A stretch of DNA of 35,877 nt. Source: Bordetella parapertussis (lineage in GTDB: Bacteria > Pseudomonadota > Gammaproteobacteria > Burkholderiales > SG8-39). Where the stretch lies: contig CAMDFL010000027.1 of assembly GCA_945897475.1 (NCBI GenBank), positions 1 to 35,877 on the forward strand. Reading direction: 5' to 3'. The notes beneath the pieces are model-generated. The model saw only the letters and a program-made list of their open reading frames with translations. It was not told where the DNA came from and did no database searches. The translations under genes and the position numbers were made by a program. Below, piece by piece: positions 26,815 to 35,877 of this stretch (positions are counted from its first letter, which is position 1; the number at the start of each line of letters is the position of its first letter).

Positions 26815-26920
26815 TTTTAAATCCGTGTAGTTTGAATTCGGACAATATATCAAGGAACCGACGATCATTCATCCGTTTGCCGACACTGTTTGTCGACACC
26901 ATTTGCCGCGCGGCCCCTTT

Positions 26921-27000
26921 TAGACCGCTCTGATACTTATTAGACGGCTCTGATACTTACTAGACGGCCCTGATACTTATTAGACCATCCCACTGACCTA
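26921..27000. repeat. 20-bp tandem repeat, three units plus a degenerate fourth
   Basis: Units TAGACCGCTCTGATACTTAT, then two close variants at 26941 and 26961, and a degenerate fourth at 26981 reaching the M48 protease stop codon (26998-27000). Just upstream, a short 13-bp CGACAC repeat lies around 26880-26905. Confidence 0.9.
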
Positions 27001-28431
27001 GCGCAGCTTTGCCTGAGCCCCCAACTCGGTTTGAAATTCCCTCAGGCGCGCCTCAATGACCGACAACTGGAAGAAATCTCCACCGCCGCGTTTCTGCGCC
27101 ATCTGCAGTTGTTCAATCGCGCCTGGCAGTGTTCCCATCAAATAATATTGCTCGGCCAGCGCCTGATGCATCCGAATCTGCTGCCCGGTCGCCGCAAAGG
27201 ATTTAGCGCGCATCGCATAAACATTTGCGTCCTTGCGAGCGTTTTTTAAGAGTTCCTCGGACTCCTGCACGGCTGCCAGATGCTGTCCGGTATCCTGGAG
27301 CAGTTGTATCAGCGCATACCTCAAAGGCCGGTAATTGGGGTTTCGTGACATTGCATCCCTTAGCGTGGATTGCGCAATCGCCTGTTTATTTTGAGCAATC
27401 TGCAAACGTGATGCCAGTAAATCGATCATCGGATGCGTGAGCTTCAGCGATCGCAGATTCCCCAATTCGAGTTCAGCTGCGCTGAAATTCTTATCGCGAA
27501 ACAACGCCGCAGTCAGGAAATATCTCGCCCCTGCTTCGGATGCGTAACGCCTTTGCCGAATCTGTTCGGTGGCGGCAAGCACAGCCTCGCGCGCATCCCC
27601 GAGATTGGCGCGCAGCTTGGCTCGTATGAGATGAAACTCCAGGCTATCAGGTATCTGCTTGTAGCCCAGAAATTGCGCTCTATTCTGAATATCCGACATC
27701 CGCTCCCCGGACATGGGATGGGTGCGAAGATAAGCGGGCGCGCTATTGTCGGCAAATCGTCCGGCTTTCTGCAGTCGCTCAAAAAACAATGCCATGGCAT
27801 GAGCGTCGAATCCGGCGTCATTCAACAACTGGAAGCCCACCCGGTCGGCCTCCCGCTCGAAATCACGGGAATAGTTGAGTTGCGCCTGGATCGCCCCGGC
27901 GTTGGCGCCTGCAAGCGCCAAGGGGGCGAGTTCGCTGCCGTTGCGAACGGCGATCAGCGCTACTACGATCGCGGCGACGCTGGCCACGGTGATGTCGTTT
28001 TGCTTGCCGATACTTCTGGCAATGTGCCGCTGTGTGACGTGCGATACCTCGTGGGCCAGTACCGCTGCAACTTCGGATTCGCTCTGCGCGGCCAGCAACA
28101 GGCCGGTATGCATTCCGATGAAGCCGCCTGGCATCGCGAATGCGTTGACGGTCGCATCCTGAATCGCGAAAAATTCGAATTCCTTGTTTCGGTCCGAGCT
28201 CGCCGCAACCAGTTTGCGGCCGAGTTCATTGATATAACCCGACACCTCAGGGTCATCGAGAAAACCAGCGTCTCGATAGCGGATACTGCGATAGGCTTCC
28301 TCGCCGATGCGCTTTTCCAAATGCGGAGGAAATGCCGAGCCCGCGATATCACCGAGCTCTGGCAAACTTTGCCCCGCTGCCCCCGGAATCAGCGCGGATA
28401 CGATCAATGTCAGCCAGATTTTTCGTTTCAT
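26998..28431 (-). CDS. BepA-like M48 metalloprotease with TPR domain
   Basis: Periplasmic zinc protease and chaperone of 477 residues resembling E. coli BepA (YfgC), which monitors outer-membrane protein and LptD assembly. A signal peptide occupies about 1-20. The zinc site is HEVSH (127-131), with the third ligand in FEREAD (about 191-196). The C-terminal half is TPR-type helical repeats (about 260-460). It is transcribed before the tusA-like gene and is divergent from moaC across 48 bp. Its role in outer-membrane quality control follows from the family. Confidence 0.93.
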   Translation of the reverse strand: MKRKIWLTLIVSALIPGAAGQSLPELGDIAGSAFPPHLEKRIGEEAYRSIRYRDAGFLDDPEVSGYINELGRKLVAASSDRNKEFEFFAIQDATVNAFAMPGGFIGMHTGLLLAAQSESEVAAVLAHEVSHVTQRHIARSIGKQNDITVASVAAIVVALIAVRNGSELAPLALAGANAGAIQAQLNYSRDFEREADRVGFQLLNDAGFDAHAMALFFERLQKAGRFADNSAPAYLRTHPMSGERMSDIQNRAQFLGYKQIPDSLEFHLIRAKLRANLGDAREAVLAATEQIRQRRYASEAGARYFLTAALFRDKNFSAAELELGNLRSLKLTHPMIDLLASRLQIAQNKQAIAQSTLRDAMSRNPNYRPLRYALIQLLQDTGQHLAAVQESEELLKNARKDANVYAMRAKSFAATGQQIRMHQALAEQYYLMGTLPGAIEQLQMAQKRGGGDFFQLSVIEARLREFQTELGAQAKLR

Positions 28432-28479
28432 ACTCTTATGATAGCCTCAAGCGCCTGACAGTTCCCATGGAGTGGATAA

Positions 28480-29037
28480 TTGGACAACATTTTGCGCATC
28501 AAACGCCCGAAGAAAAAAAAATTACCGAAACCAGAAGTTGCGGGTGGCCTGACACATTTTGACAAGGTCGGCGCCGCGCACATGGTGGATATCGCCGCAA
28601 AGATAGAAACCCACAGGGTCGCGATGGCAACGGGAGCAATAAGCATGCTGCCCGCCACGCTTCGACTGATTGAGCGCGGAACCGCACAAAAAGGAGATGT
28701 GCTTGGCGTCGCGCGAATCGCCGCCATTCAAGGGGCCAAGCGCGCCAGTGAACTGATCCCGTTGGCGCACCCGATCGCGCTGACTCGAGTCGCCGCCAAT
28801 TTCAGGATCAACCGAGCGCGCAGAAGAATTTCCCTTGAGGTGACCGCTGAAACTCACGGCAGAACCGGCGTGGAAATGGAGGCCTTGGCAGGAGTATCAG
28901 CGGGTTTGCTGACAATCTACGACATGTGCAAAGCCGTTGACCGCGCAATGAGTATTTCGGATATCCACTTAGTGGAAAAAAAGGGCGGCAAATCCGGACA
29001 TTTCAAATGGAAATCCACGCCTGCCAGCGCTCGTTAG
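28480..29037 (+). CDS. moaC: Cyclic pyranopterin monophosphate synthase
   Basis: Catalyses the second half of the conversion of GTP to cyclic pyranopterin in molybdenum-cofactor synthesis, together with MoaA. The 185-residue protein has the family core LTHFD...AHMVDIAAK, the central [18 protein letters not shown] motif with the catalytic region, and [10 protein letters not shown]...YDMCKAVD. The start is TTG 28480 with GGAG upstream, which gives an unusual basic N-terminal extension ([11 protein letters not shown], about 8-18). The C-terminus KGGKSGHF is conserved. Its TAG stop overlaps the stop of the convergent gene. Confidence 0.96.
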   Translation: MDNILRIKRPKKKKLPKPEVAGGLTHFDKVGAAHMVDIAAKIETHRVAMATGAISMLPATLRLIERGTAQKGDVLGVARIAAIQGAKRASELIPLAHPIALTRVAANFRINRARRRISLEVTAETHGRTGVEMEALAGVSAGLLTIYDMCKAVDRAMSISDIHLVEKKGGKSGHFKWKSTPASAR

Positions 29038-30863
29038 AGGGCCGATAGATACTCCTCCAGGACACGCGGATCCAGTCGGATATCGCATTCCGATAAGTGA
29101 TCGCTGGTCTCGAAGGCGGCGTCTCCCAGAAGAAATGTAAATTCATGTCCAATCGCACGAGACGAGGCTGAATATCGAAGCGCTTGTATCGGGTTAGCTG
29201 TCACCAGGGCAACTTTAGCGTTCGATGGCGCAAAAAATACGTTCGCCATCGCAGCTCCATCCACGCCAATGATGACCTGCGCCGATCCGATCATCCGAAA
29301 AACATCCCGGACAGAAGTCGAGTCAGCGGGAACAGAATAAAATCCATACCGCTCCAGAATCGGCGCAATTTCCGTGAAATTGGCGATCCGCCGCGAGAGC
29401 ATGCCTTGGCGGGACAGAAAAATGCGGCGCGGCATGTCCGCCGATGTCGGTATGGTTTTTCGCAGGCTTCTTCTCAAATGCTCGATGGCAAACGGCGCAA
29501 CAGCATTCGTCGGAGCCGACAAAGATGCAACCAACAATTCCGAACAAATAGCGACCGAATCCAGCGCGACCGTAACCCGGCGCGACTCATCGTATCCCAA
29601 CATCTCAAGCAAACTTTTCTGCCACGGCGTGATACCGGCCTGAACCAACACAGGCAATTTTTCCCAATCGGGTCTTTGCTGATAAGACCATAGTCGTGTG
29701 AGGCATTCCTGGATCCAATCGCAATAACTCATGGCCGCCCCGAGATACGCGCAGGCTAGATCTATTCGCGCGCTTTTCCTGGGCTTATCGAGCAGCAAGC
29801 GACCATCGTCGCAAGCCTGAACGATATAAGGGCTAATGTAGGACCGATGCATTGGACGCGACATAACCGCCGTGATGAATACCTTGCGATCCTCGGACAC
29901 AAGCAGATGATCCAAAGGAAGAACACGACACTCTTTCAACTTCGCGACAAATACATCAGGTGTGACCGCTGCGGGTTGATCAAGAGACCCAGATGAGCTG
30001 GGCAGCACTTTGACCGAACCCAATTTGTGGTTCTGGAACATGGCAATTCGCACCACATCCTCCTGCCGCTCTTTACACCACGCCTCCAGCTCATAAAGCA
30101 TCCCGCGCGCCCACCGCAACGCAACGTCACCGGCCGGCTCGCCTTGATGTACGGCGTAGGCCTCAAGATGCGTCCAAGCGCGCTTTTCATGCGCCAATTC
30201 AAATGCTGCGCGCGCTGCAATAAGCCAATGCGAGACCTCGCCTGGTTCAAGCGAGGCTGCGCCTTCAAAATTCTCCAAGGCCTCGGAAACACTGCCCCGC
30301 GCAAACAGTATTTTGCCCAAGCGCGATTTCGATTCCGCGCTACCCGGATCCAATTCAACAGCAAGGCGAAAATATTTCTCCGCAGCCGCCCAATCCTCAA
30401 AACTCTCGGAAATCCTGCCGAGGTAATAATTGGGTAAAAACGACTGCCGTTCGAGCGCCAGCACATTCTTGAAAAATTCCGCTGCCTGCGAAAGATCTCC
30501 AGACATCCAAAATGTCATTGCAAGATTGAAGTGCACATCATGCCGGCGCGGATTCAGGCTCAGCGCATGCCGCAAATTGGCTTGCGCGCCGGAGAAATCA
30601 CCGGTCAGATTGCATGCGCCTCCCCGTACGATAAGTGCCTCAACATCATCGGGTTGCGCCACCAGCACCCTATCCATCAGTTCGATGGCGAGGTCATTTC
30701 TCCCTCGCAGGCAAGCGATCATCGCCGACAAGCGCAATGCCGCGATGAAACCGGGTTCCTTTTGTAGCACTTCATCGAGAACCGCCTGCGCCTGATCCAA
30801 CTCACCGAGATTCATGAATTGGGTGGCCTGCTCCAGGCTACTGTCGGCGCTCGATGAGCCCAT
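29034..30863 (-). CDS. TPR-glycosyltransferase family 61 fusion protein
   Basis: 609-residue cytoplasmic-type protein. The N-terminal half (about 10-270) is tetratricopeptide repeats, with units such as [20 protein letters not shown] and [20 protein letters not shown]. The C-terminal half (about 340-600) matches GT61 (DUF563): [31 protein letters not shown], and [16 protein letters not shown]. It may glycosylate a surface glycan or protein. The ATG at 30863 is used; the open frame extends further upstream but there it only mirrors the neighbouring gene. GGGAAG lies about 7 nt upstream. It overlaps moaC by 4 bp, tail to tail, at TTAG (29034-29037). No other polysaccharide genes are nearby, so the acceptor is unknown. 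Confidence 0.87.
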   Translation of the reverse strand: MGSSSADSSLEQATQFMNLGELDQAQAVLDEVLQKEPGFIAALRLSAMIACLRGRNDLAIELMDRVLVAQPDDVEALIVRGGACNLTGDFSGAQANLRHALSLNPRRHDVHFNLAMTFWMSGDLSQAAEFFKNVLALERQSFLPNYYLGRISESFEDWAAAEKYFRLAVELDPGSAESKSRLGKILFARGSVSEALENFEGAASLEPGEVSHWLIAARAAFELAHEKRAWTHLEAYAVHQGEPAGDVALRWARGMLYELEAWCKERQEDVVRIAMFQNHKLGSVKVLPSSSGSLDQPAAVTPDVFVAKLKECRVLPLDHLLVSEDRKVFITAVMSRPMHRSYISPYIVQACDDGRLLLDKPRKSARIDLACAYLGAAMSYCDWIQECLTRLWSYQQRPDWEKLPVLVQAGITPWQKSLLEMLGYDESRRVTVALDSVAICSELLVASLSAPTNAVAPFAIEHLRRSLRKTIPTSADMPRRIFLSRQGMLSRRIANFTEIAPILERYGFYSVPADSTSVRDVFRMIGSAQVIIGVDGAAMANVFFAPSNAKVALVTANPIQALRYSASSRAIGHEFTFLLGDAAFETSDHLSECDIRLDPRVLEEYLSAL

Positions 30864-30895
30864 TAATTGCTTCCCGCGAAAACCGGCATCAAAAG

Positions 30896-32011
30896 TCAAT
30901 TTACGCGGTGCCGCGCGATGAAGTCGGCATCGAACTCCAGGCCCCACCCCGGCGCCTCGGGCAACACATAGTCGCCATCCACGATCTCGCCCCTGCCCTG
31001 GACCATCTGGTGAAAAATCGGGTCGCGATCGGGATGATGGGTTTCCATGTAGGTGCCGTTCTGGACGGCAGCGAGCAGGTGCGCGCCCAGTACCGGTTCG
31101 CCGTGATGCCCCATTTGCACGCCAAAGCACTGCGCCATGCGCGCCACGCGCAACCACACGCTTGGCCCCCCTCCCCAACTCGCATCCAGATTGCAAACAT
31201 CGATAGCGCGATCAAGCATCAAATCGCGGCAATCCTCCGCGGTGATCTCCGATTGCCCGGCAACCATAGGCATTGCCGTCATCGCGCGCAATAGCGCCAG
31301 GTCATGGCGGTCGTTCTCCCATCCACAGGGCTCCTCGAACCAGCGCAGATTGAGCGCCGGGCACAGTCGAACGAACGCAAGCGCGTCGGCGCGCGACCAG
31401 CCGCGATTGGCATCCACGCACAATACGAAATCCTCTCCACCGGCCTTGCGCGCGGCGACGGTGCGCTCAAAATCCTCCTGCGGCGATTTACCGCCGACCT
31501 TGAACTTGCAGCCGGCCAGGCCAAGCGCCCGAAATTCCTCCATTTCGCGTCCGTAATCGGAGGGTTTGTAATCGTCGTGATACTGGCCACCGATGGCAAT
31601 GATGGGTAAGCGTTCCCGCGCGCCGCCCCACAATTTGTAGAGCGGCAGGTTCGCGACTTTACCTAGAATGTCCCACAGCGCGCTATCGACACAGGCCACC
31701 GCGCGAACGCCGGTGCGAATGTCGCGCCCACCGCGCCAGGTGGCGCGCCGCCACATCGCATCCCAGTGGGCCTCAATGCGCGTTGGGTCCTGCCCGATGA
31801 GCAGCGGCGCGATCTCGTCTTCGATGATTCGCACCATCTGCGGTTGAAGGGTGGCCTCGCCTACGCCGTTCACGCAGTGTCCGATCAATCCCTCATCGGT
31901 AAATATGCGCGTCACAACCGCGTTTTTCTGCGGCACGCTGTAGATGCTGCCGCGAAAATCGCGCGGCAGTTTGATGGAAAGGGCGATGGCCTCGATTTTT
32001 TCTATTTTCAT
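30896..32011 (-). CDS. Enolase-superfamily (mandelate racemase/muconate lactonizing) enzyme
   Basis: 371-residue enzyme with the capping domain followed by the (beta/alpha) barrel. The acid-base and metal residues are visible: the KFK motif (KxK) in AGCKFKVGG, Asp in CVDANRGW, Glu in WFEEPCGW, Glu in GQSEITAED, then Asp in DASWGGG and His in GHHGEP, which together resemble the mandelate racemase subgroup (sugar-acid dehydratases or racemases). The ATG at 32011 is preferred to an earlier in-frame codon at 32050. It is the third gene of the LLM-Bug operon, so it probably acts on the same substrate family (inference). Confidence 0.92.
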   Translation of the reverse strand: MKIEKIEAIALSIKLPRDFRGSIYSVPQKNAVVTRIFTDEGLIGHCVNGVGEATLQPQMVRIIEDEIAPLLIGQDPTRIEAHWDAMWRRATWRGGRDIRTGVRAVACVDSALWDILGKVANLPLYKLWGGARERLPIIAIGGQYHDDYKPSDYGREMEEFRALGLAGCKFKVGGKSPQEDFERTVAARKAGGEDFVLCVDANRGWSRADALAFVRLCPALNLRWFEEPCGWENDRHDLALLRAMTAMPMVAGQSEITAEDCRDLMLDRAIDVCNLDASWGGGPSVWLRVARMAQCFGVQMGHHGEPVLGAHLLAAVQNGTYMETHHPDRDPIFHQMVQGRGEIVDGDYVLPEAPGWGLEFDADFIARHRVN

Positions 32012-32018
32012 TTTTAAC

Positions 32019-33017
32019 TTACTCGGGTTGAATGCCGGCGCGCCTGACAATTTCAGCGAACAGTAGATTGTCCTCGGCCAATTTTTTCGTCAATGCAGGA
32101 CCAACAACGTATTCATTGTCGTTGCCCGCGCCCATGAGCCTGGCAACGACTTCCGGATCCGCCATTTCGGCCACCGTGGTGGCGATAAGCTTGTTCATGA
32201 TGTCCGAGGGGGTCGCCGAGGGCGCGAACACCCCCACCCAGCCGGGCTGTTCAACATTGGATACGCCTGCCTCGGCGGCGGTAGGCACATCGGGCAACAC
32301 TCGCGCGCGTTTGCCGCGCAGCACCGCAAGCGCTCGCAAACGGCCGTCAAGCACCGCGGGACGAACATTCGACAGTGCGTCGAACATGACATGCACGTGG
32401 CCCGCCATGAGATCGGCGGAAGCAGGCGCGCCGCCTTTGTAAGGCACATGAAGCAAATCCGCGCCTGTGCGCATTTTGAACGTTTCCGCCGCCAGGTGTT
32501 GCGTCGTCCCGACGCCGGAGGAGGCATAGGCGAGCTTGCCGGGACTGGACTTGGCAAGCGCCAGCAGCTCACGCAGATTGGTGGCGGGCACTTGCGGATT
32601 CACCACCACCACCAGACCCGCTGAGATGACCGACCAGATACCGACGAACTCCTTGACCGGATCGTAGGGCAGGGATTTGTACAACCATGGCGCAACAGCG
32701 ATGGTCGAAGGCGTAGTCACCAAAAGGGTATACCCGTCTGGCGCTGATTTCGCCACAAAGTTAGCGCCTATGGTGCCGCCCGCTCCGCTGCGGCTCTCCA
32801 GGAGCACCGGACGTCCAAACGCCTTGGAGAGTCGATCCGCGACCTGGCGCCCAATGAACTCCACCGGCGATCCGGGCGGAAAGGGATTGATGATGCGAAT
32901 CGGCCGATCGGGATAGCCGCCGGCTTGCGCGAATACCACGATCGGCGCCACGAGCAGACCGGTTATAGCGGTCATAGCGATCAGACCCCATACGGCGCGA
33001 ATTCGAATAGCTTTCAT
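32019..33017 (-). CDS. Bug/TctC-family periplasmic substrate-binding protein
   Basis: Second Bug receptor in the window, 332 residues, with a signal peptide (about 12-32, ending VFAQAGG) and the family motifs YPDRPIRIINPFPPG, SAPDGYTLL and GTTQHLAAE. It is coupled to the upstream monooxygenase by an ATGA overlap (33014-33017) and lies 7 bp before the enolase-superfamily gene. It probably binds the substrate of this operon. It is clearly distinct in sequence from the receptor at 41-1015. Confidence 0.93.
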   Translation of the reverse strand: MKAIRIRAVWGLIAMTAITGLLVAPIVVFAQAGGYPDRPIRIINPFPPGSPVEFIGRQVADRLSKAFGRPVLLESRSGAGGTIGANFVAKSAPDGYTLLVTTPSTIAVAPWLYKSLPYDPVKEFVGIWSVISAGLVVVVNPQVPATNLRELLALAKSSPGKLAYASSGVGTTQHLAAETFKMRTGADLLHVPYKGGAPASADLMAGHVHVMFDALSNVRPAVLDGRLRALAVLRGKRARVLPDVPTAAEAGVSNVEQPGWVGVFAPSATPSDIMNKLIATTVAEMADPEVVARLMGAGNDNEYVVGPALTKKLAEDNLLFAEIVRRAGIQPE

Positions 33018-34378
33018 GAGGCCACGCTGGTGTAGGAAGCTTTTTTGTAGCGACTCTCCGGTCGAGGAAGTCCGAGGTTCTCGCGCAAGGTGCTGCCTTC
33101 GTACTCTCGGCGAAACAAGCCGCGTTCCTGCAAGATGGGAATAACCAGCTCGACAAAATCATCGAGAAATCCCGGTTGCACCGGCGGTTGAATGTTGAAG
33201 CCATCGGCGCCGCCACGCTCGAACCACTCCTGCATGGTGTCGGCGATTTTCTCCGGCGTACCAATGATTGCGGCCTTGCCGCGTCCGTGCGTGGCACGAA
33301 AAGCCAACTGACGGATGGTCAACTTTTCACGGTGTGCGAGGTCGATCCAATTGCGCGCGGTGCTTTTCCCGGCGTTGGCGGGGAGGGTCAAATCGGGCAG
33401 CGGCCCGTCCAGCGGATAGGGCGAAAGATCCACGCCTGCGAGCAGCATGGAAAGCACCTCGCGCGCAACAATGGGATGCACCAGAGATTGCAGGTAATCC
33501 TGCTTCTCATCAGCTTCTTTTTGCGTGCGGCCCACCACTGGGCTCAAGCCCGGCATGACCAGGACCTTGTTGGGATCGCGGCCAAAGCCGCGCACCCTTG
33601 ACTTCAAGTCTGCGTAATATTCCTGCGCGCTCTCAAGATTCAAATGACCGGTGAAAATGGTCTCGGCATATTCCGCGGCGAAGCTGCGCCCGTCATTGGA
33701 GGCCCCCGCCTGCACCAGCACCGGCTGGCCTTGCGGCGAGCGCGGGACATTGAGCGGGCCTTTGACCGAAAACCATTTTTCCTTGTGATTGAGCGTGTGC
33801 AATTTCTTCGGCTCGAAGTACAAACCGGACTCGCGATCCAAAACAAAAGCATCGTCATCCCAACTGTCCCACAGGCCGGTGACTACGCGCGTGAATTCGC
33901 GCGCCCGGTCGTAGCGCTCGGCGTGCCCGTAATTTTCGGTTCGCCCGAAATTCATTGCCGGAGCGTTCTCGCCGGTGGTGACAATGTTCCAACCGGAACG
34001 ACCGCCGCTGATCTGATCAATGGATGCGAACATGCGCGCGACATTGTAGGGCTCGCTGTAGCTGGTAGAGACGGTGGCGACAAAGCCAATATTCTCAGTG
34101 AGCGCCGACATCGCAGAAATCAGCGTAATGGGTTCGAATCCGGCCACATATTGGGCCGAGCGCGACACCGCTTCTTCCGCGGCGACGCGCACCGCCACGG
34201 TATCGGCGAGAAACACCATGTCGCACTTGGCGCGCTCGGCAGTGCGCGCCATCTCAACGTAATGCTTGAAATTGGTGGCCGCATCCGCCTGCGATTGTGG
34301 ATGCCGCCAAGCGGCCACATGATGGCCGGTGCAATTTAGAAATACGCCCAACTTCATCATTCGTACCGGGCTTGCCAT
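33014..34378 (-). CDS. LLM-class flavin-dependent monooxygenase (NtaA/SnaA/DszA family)
   Basis: FMNH2-dependent monooxygenase of 454 residues. Family features are the N-terminal strand LGVFLNCTGHHVAAWRHP, the ARTAERAKCDMVFLADT segment, GRSGWNIVTTGENAPAMNFG, and the QAGASNDGRSFAAEYAETIFTG block. Members oxidise nitrilotriacetate, dibenzothiophene sulfone or alkane- and aryl-type substrates using flavin from a separate reductase; none is in the window. First gene of the operon with Bug and enolase-superfamily genes. The start ATG at 34378 has a second Met at residue 7; either is possible. The exact substrate is unknown. Confidence 0.93.
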   Translation of the reverse strand: MASPVRMMKLGVFLNCTGHHVAAWRHPQSQADAATNFKHYVEMARTAERAKCDMVFLADTVAVRVAAEEAVSRSAQYVAGFEPITLISAMSALTENIGFVATVSTSYSEPYNVARMFASIDQISGGRSGWNIVTTGENAPAMNFGRTENYGHAERYDRAREFTRVVTGLWDSWDDDAFVLDRESGLYFEPKKLHTLNHKEKWFSVKGPLNVPRSPQGQPVLVQAGASNDGRSFAAEYAETIFTGHLNLESAQEYYADLKSRVRGFGRDPNKVLVMPGLSPVVGRTQKEADEKQDYLQSLVHPIVAREVLSMLLAGVDLSPYPLDGPLPDLTLPANAGKSTARNWIDLAHREKLTIRQLAFRATHGRGKAAIIGTPEKIADTMQEWFERGGADGFNIQPPVQPGFLDDFVELVIPILQERGLFRREYEGSTLRENLGLPRPESRYKKASYTSVAS

Positions 34379-34477
34379 ATGATCTCCGATTGCTCTGCGT
34401 TACATGCGAGGATTGAGGGACGAAGTTTAAGGCCGAACTGGCGTGTCAACTCAGCGCGTCGAAATTCAAGGCCAACA

Positions 34478-34503
34478 ATTCAGCGGCAGAATTCGGCGGC
34501 AGA
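34478..34503. repeat. 13-bp tandem repeat, two units
   Basis: ATTCAGCGGCAGA and ATTCGGCGGCAGA are adjacent (34478, 34491) in the divergent gap between the LLM monooxygenase and the MlaE-like gene. The remaining about 140 bp of this gap shows no clear promoter. Confidence 0.6.
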
Positions 34504-34598
34504 TAATTGATTTATCGCGCCAAACCGAGTAGTTTCGCGGTCTCTCCATGGGATGGTGGCACAAACGACTGCGCAACTGCATTCATGTCACCGCATTT

Positions 34599-35744
34599 AT
34601 GTCAACAGTACCCTTAGCCGTCATTCACGATCCCGAAATCAATGAAGTACGCGCCGCTGACGGCGCCAGTATCGCGGAACTCTCGGGTGCCTGGGACATC
34701 CGAGCCTTGGAGCCGCGCGCGAAAATCCTGCAATCGCGGATGCGCGAAATTGCACGCCCAGGCATACGCTGGGATCTGACCCGAATCCAGCGCCTGGATC
34801 ACATTGGCGCGCTTCTGATCTGGCATGCATGGGGAAAGCAACGTCCCACCCAATTGGCGCTGCCCCCGGACATCGAAATATTTTTCGACAATCTGGACCC
34901 TCCGCGCAGCATAGCGGAGGCGCCAGAAATCCGCGATCCCTGGCGCCTGATACGCGCAATGGGCGAGCGGCTGCTGCTGGCCGTCGATCATGCCGCGGGC
35001 ATTGCGCAATTGCTGGGCCAGGTGATGATCGATTCAGTGTCGCTGCTACGCAGTCCCTCGCGCGGCCCCTGGCGAGAAATATCGGCAAGTCTTTTTCGCA
35101 TTGGCGGACAGGCATTGGGGATTACCGCCCTGGTCGGGTTTCTCATCGGCATCGTGTTGTCCTATCTCTCCTCTGAACAATTAAAGGCGGTAGGCGCCAA
35201 TACGCTGATAGTCAATATCCTTGGCATCGGCATCATCCGTGAATTGGGGCCGGTAATTACTGCGGTGCTAGTGGCGGGCCGTTCGGGCTCGGCCATCACA
35301 GCGCAATTGGGCGTGATGCGTGTCACCGAGGAACTGGACGCGCTAGCGGTCATGGGAATTCCTCACACCGTGCGCCTGATCCTGCCCAAAATCATCGCAC
35401 TATCCATAGCTTTGCCCTTGCTGACCCTGTGGACTTCGGCGATAGCGCTGTTTGGCGGCTCAATTGCGGCAAGCCATGAACTGGGTATCAGCATGCATTC
35501 CTTTCTCACCAGCTTGCCGACAGCGGTGCCGGTACTCAACCTGTGGCTGGGCGTGGGCAAAGGGGTGGTATTTGGCGCCCTGATTGCACTCACTGCCTGC
35601 CACTTCGGCATGCGGGTGCAGCCCAATACTGAAAGCTTAGGTGTAGGCACCACCAACTCGGTGGTGACCTCAATCACAGTGGTGATTATCGCGGACGCTT
35701 TCCTTGCGGTGGTGTTCGCCGACTATGGCATCAATCTGCTATGA
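34599..35744 (+). CDS. MlaE-like ABC transporter permease with N-terminal STAS domain
   Basis: Inner-membrane permease of a phospholipid/MCE-type transporter. The protein is 381 residues from this start: an N-terminal STAS-like regulatory domain (about 10-115) precedes the MlaE domain with five to six hydrophobic segments. The MlaE motifs are visible: FLIGIVLSYLSSEQLKAVGA, IIRELGPVITAVLVAGRSGSA and GVMRVTEELDALAVMGI. ATG 34548 is an alternative start; neither has a good ribosome binding site. The ATPase gene follows with an ATGA overlap, and the MCE-domain partners are expected beyond the window. Confidence 0.93.
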   Translation: MSTVPLAVIHDPEINEVRAADGASIAELSGAWDIRALEPRAKILQSRMREIARPGIRWDLTRIQRLDHIGALLIWHAWGKQRPTQLALPPDIEIFFDNLDPPRSIAEAPEIRDPWRLIRAMGERLLLAVDHAAGIAQLLGQVMIDSVSLLRSPSRGPWREISASLFRIGGQALGITALVGFLIGIVLSYLSSEQLKAVGANTLIVNILGIGIIRELGPVITAVLVAGRSGSAITAQLGVMRVTEELDALAVMGIPHTVRLILPKIIALSIALPLLTLWTSAIALFGGSIAASHELGISMHSFLTSLPTAVPVLNLWLGVGKGVVFGALIALTACHFGMRVQPNTESLGVGTTNSVVTSITVVIIADAFLAVVFADYGINLL

Positions 35745-35877
35745 ACCCAATCGTGGAAGTGGAGAATCTTTGGACGAAATTCGGTGACCATGTGGTTCAC
35801 CAGGATCTCAGTCTCACCATCAATCCCGGCGAAGTGGTGTCACTGGTGGGCGGTTCGGGCAGCGGCAAAACCACACT
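35741..35877 (+). CDS. ABC transporter ATP-binding protein, MlaF-like (partial)
   Basis: First 45 residues of an ABC ATPase cut by the window end. It begins MNPIVEVENLWTKFG and reaches the Walker A motif GGSGSGKTT at about residue 37. The ATG overlaps the stop of the MlaE-like permease gene (ATGA), so it is the energising subunit of the same transporter. Signature and Walker B lie outside the window. Confidence 0.92.
   Translation, partial: MNPIVEVENLWTKFGDHVVHQDLSLTINPGEVVSLVGGSGSGKTT

Noticed and set aside
26411-27000. Possible CRISPR array
   Set aside because: The 20-bp units are directly adjacent with no unique spacers, there is no cas gene, and neighbouring arrays have unrelated units.
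30864-31196. Extra 111 residues at the N-terminus of the TPR-GT61 protein
   Set aside because: The stretch is Arg/Gly-rich low-quality protein that overlaps the enolase-superfamily gene in another frame; the TPR domain starts properly after ATG 30863.

Overview
The window looks like a chromosomal segment of a betaproteobacterium, most likely Burkholderiales-like. The evidence is gene content and order: holC between pepA and valS, lptF-lptG divergent from pepA, a sigma factor-DUF3619-DUF3106-RDD block next to ilv genes, proS followed by a lytic transglycosylase, and two Bug/TctC periplasmic receptors. No phage, integrase, transposase, tRNA, rRNA or CRISPR array was found. At least ten genes use GTG, TTG or probably CTG starts.

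Layout. 41-3066 (minus): a probable catabolic operon of two paralogous VOC proteins, an ECHDC3-like crotonase and a Bug receptor. 3100-8373: the dnaQ-rnhA-yafS-...-mltD neighbourhood known from E. coli, but a CADD-like diiron (heme-oxygenase-fold) gene occupies the place where gloB would be. RNase HI carries an odd N-terminal heptad-repeat extension. 8569-13545: a crotonase, a rubrerythrin with a clear promoter and terminator, rppH, then proS-lytic transglycosylase-DUF2069. 13579-16408 (minus): ilvH, ilvC, a small lipoprotein and pssA; the ilvB/ilvI catalytic subunit normally beside ilvH is absent. 16853-18691: an ECF-type sigma factor that appears to start at CTG, DUF3619, DUF3106 and RDD. 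18736-26371: lptG and lptF, divergent from pepA-holC-hypothetical-valS. 26584-29037: tusA-like, a BepA-type M48 protease and moaC. 29034-30863: a TPR-glycosyltransferase 61 protein. 30896-34378 (minus): a second catabolic operon (LLM flavin monooxygenase, Bug receptor, enolase-superfamily enzyme). 34599-end: a STAS-MlaE permease and the start of its ATPase, a lipid-type ABC importer.

The most unusual global property is that many intergenic gaps hold short tandem repeats of 10-21 bp. Their unit sequences are unrelated from site to site, and some run into gene starts (dnaQ, rnhA). The best candidates for something new are the rnhA heptad array, the repeat phenomenon as a whole, and the CADD-like enzyme whose metal-ligand pattern is intact but whose sacrificial tyrosine appears to be missing. 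Most of the rest is housekeeping.
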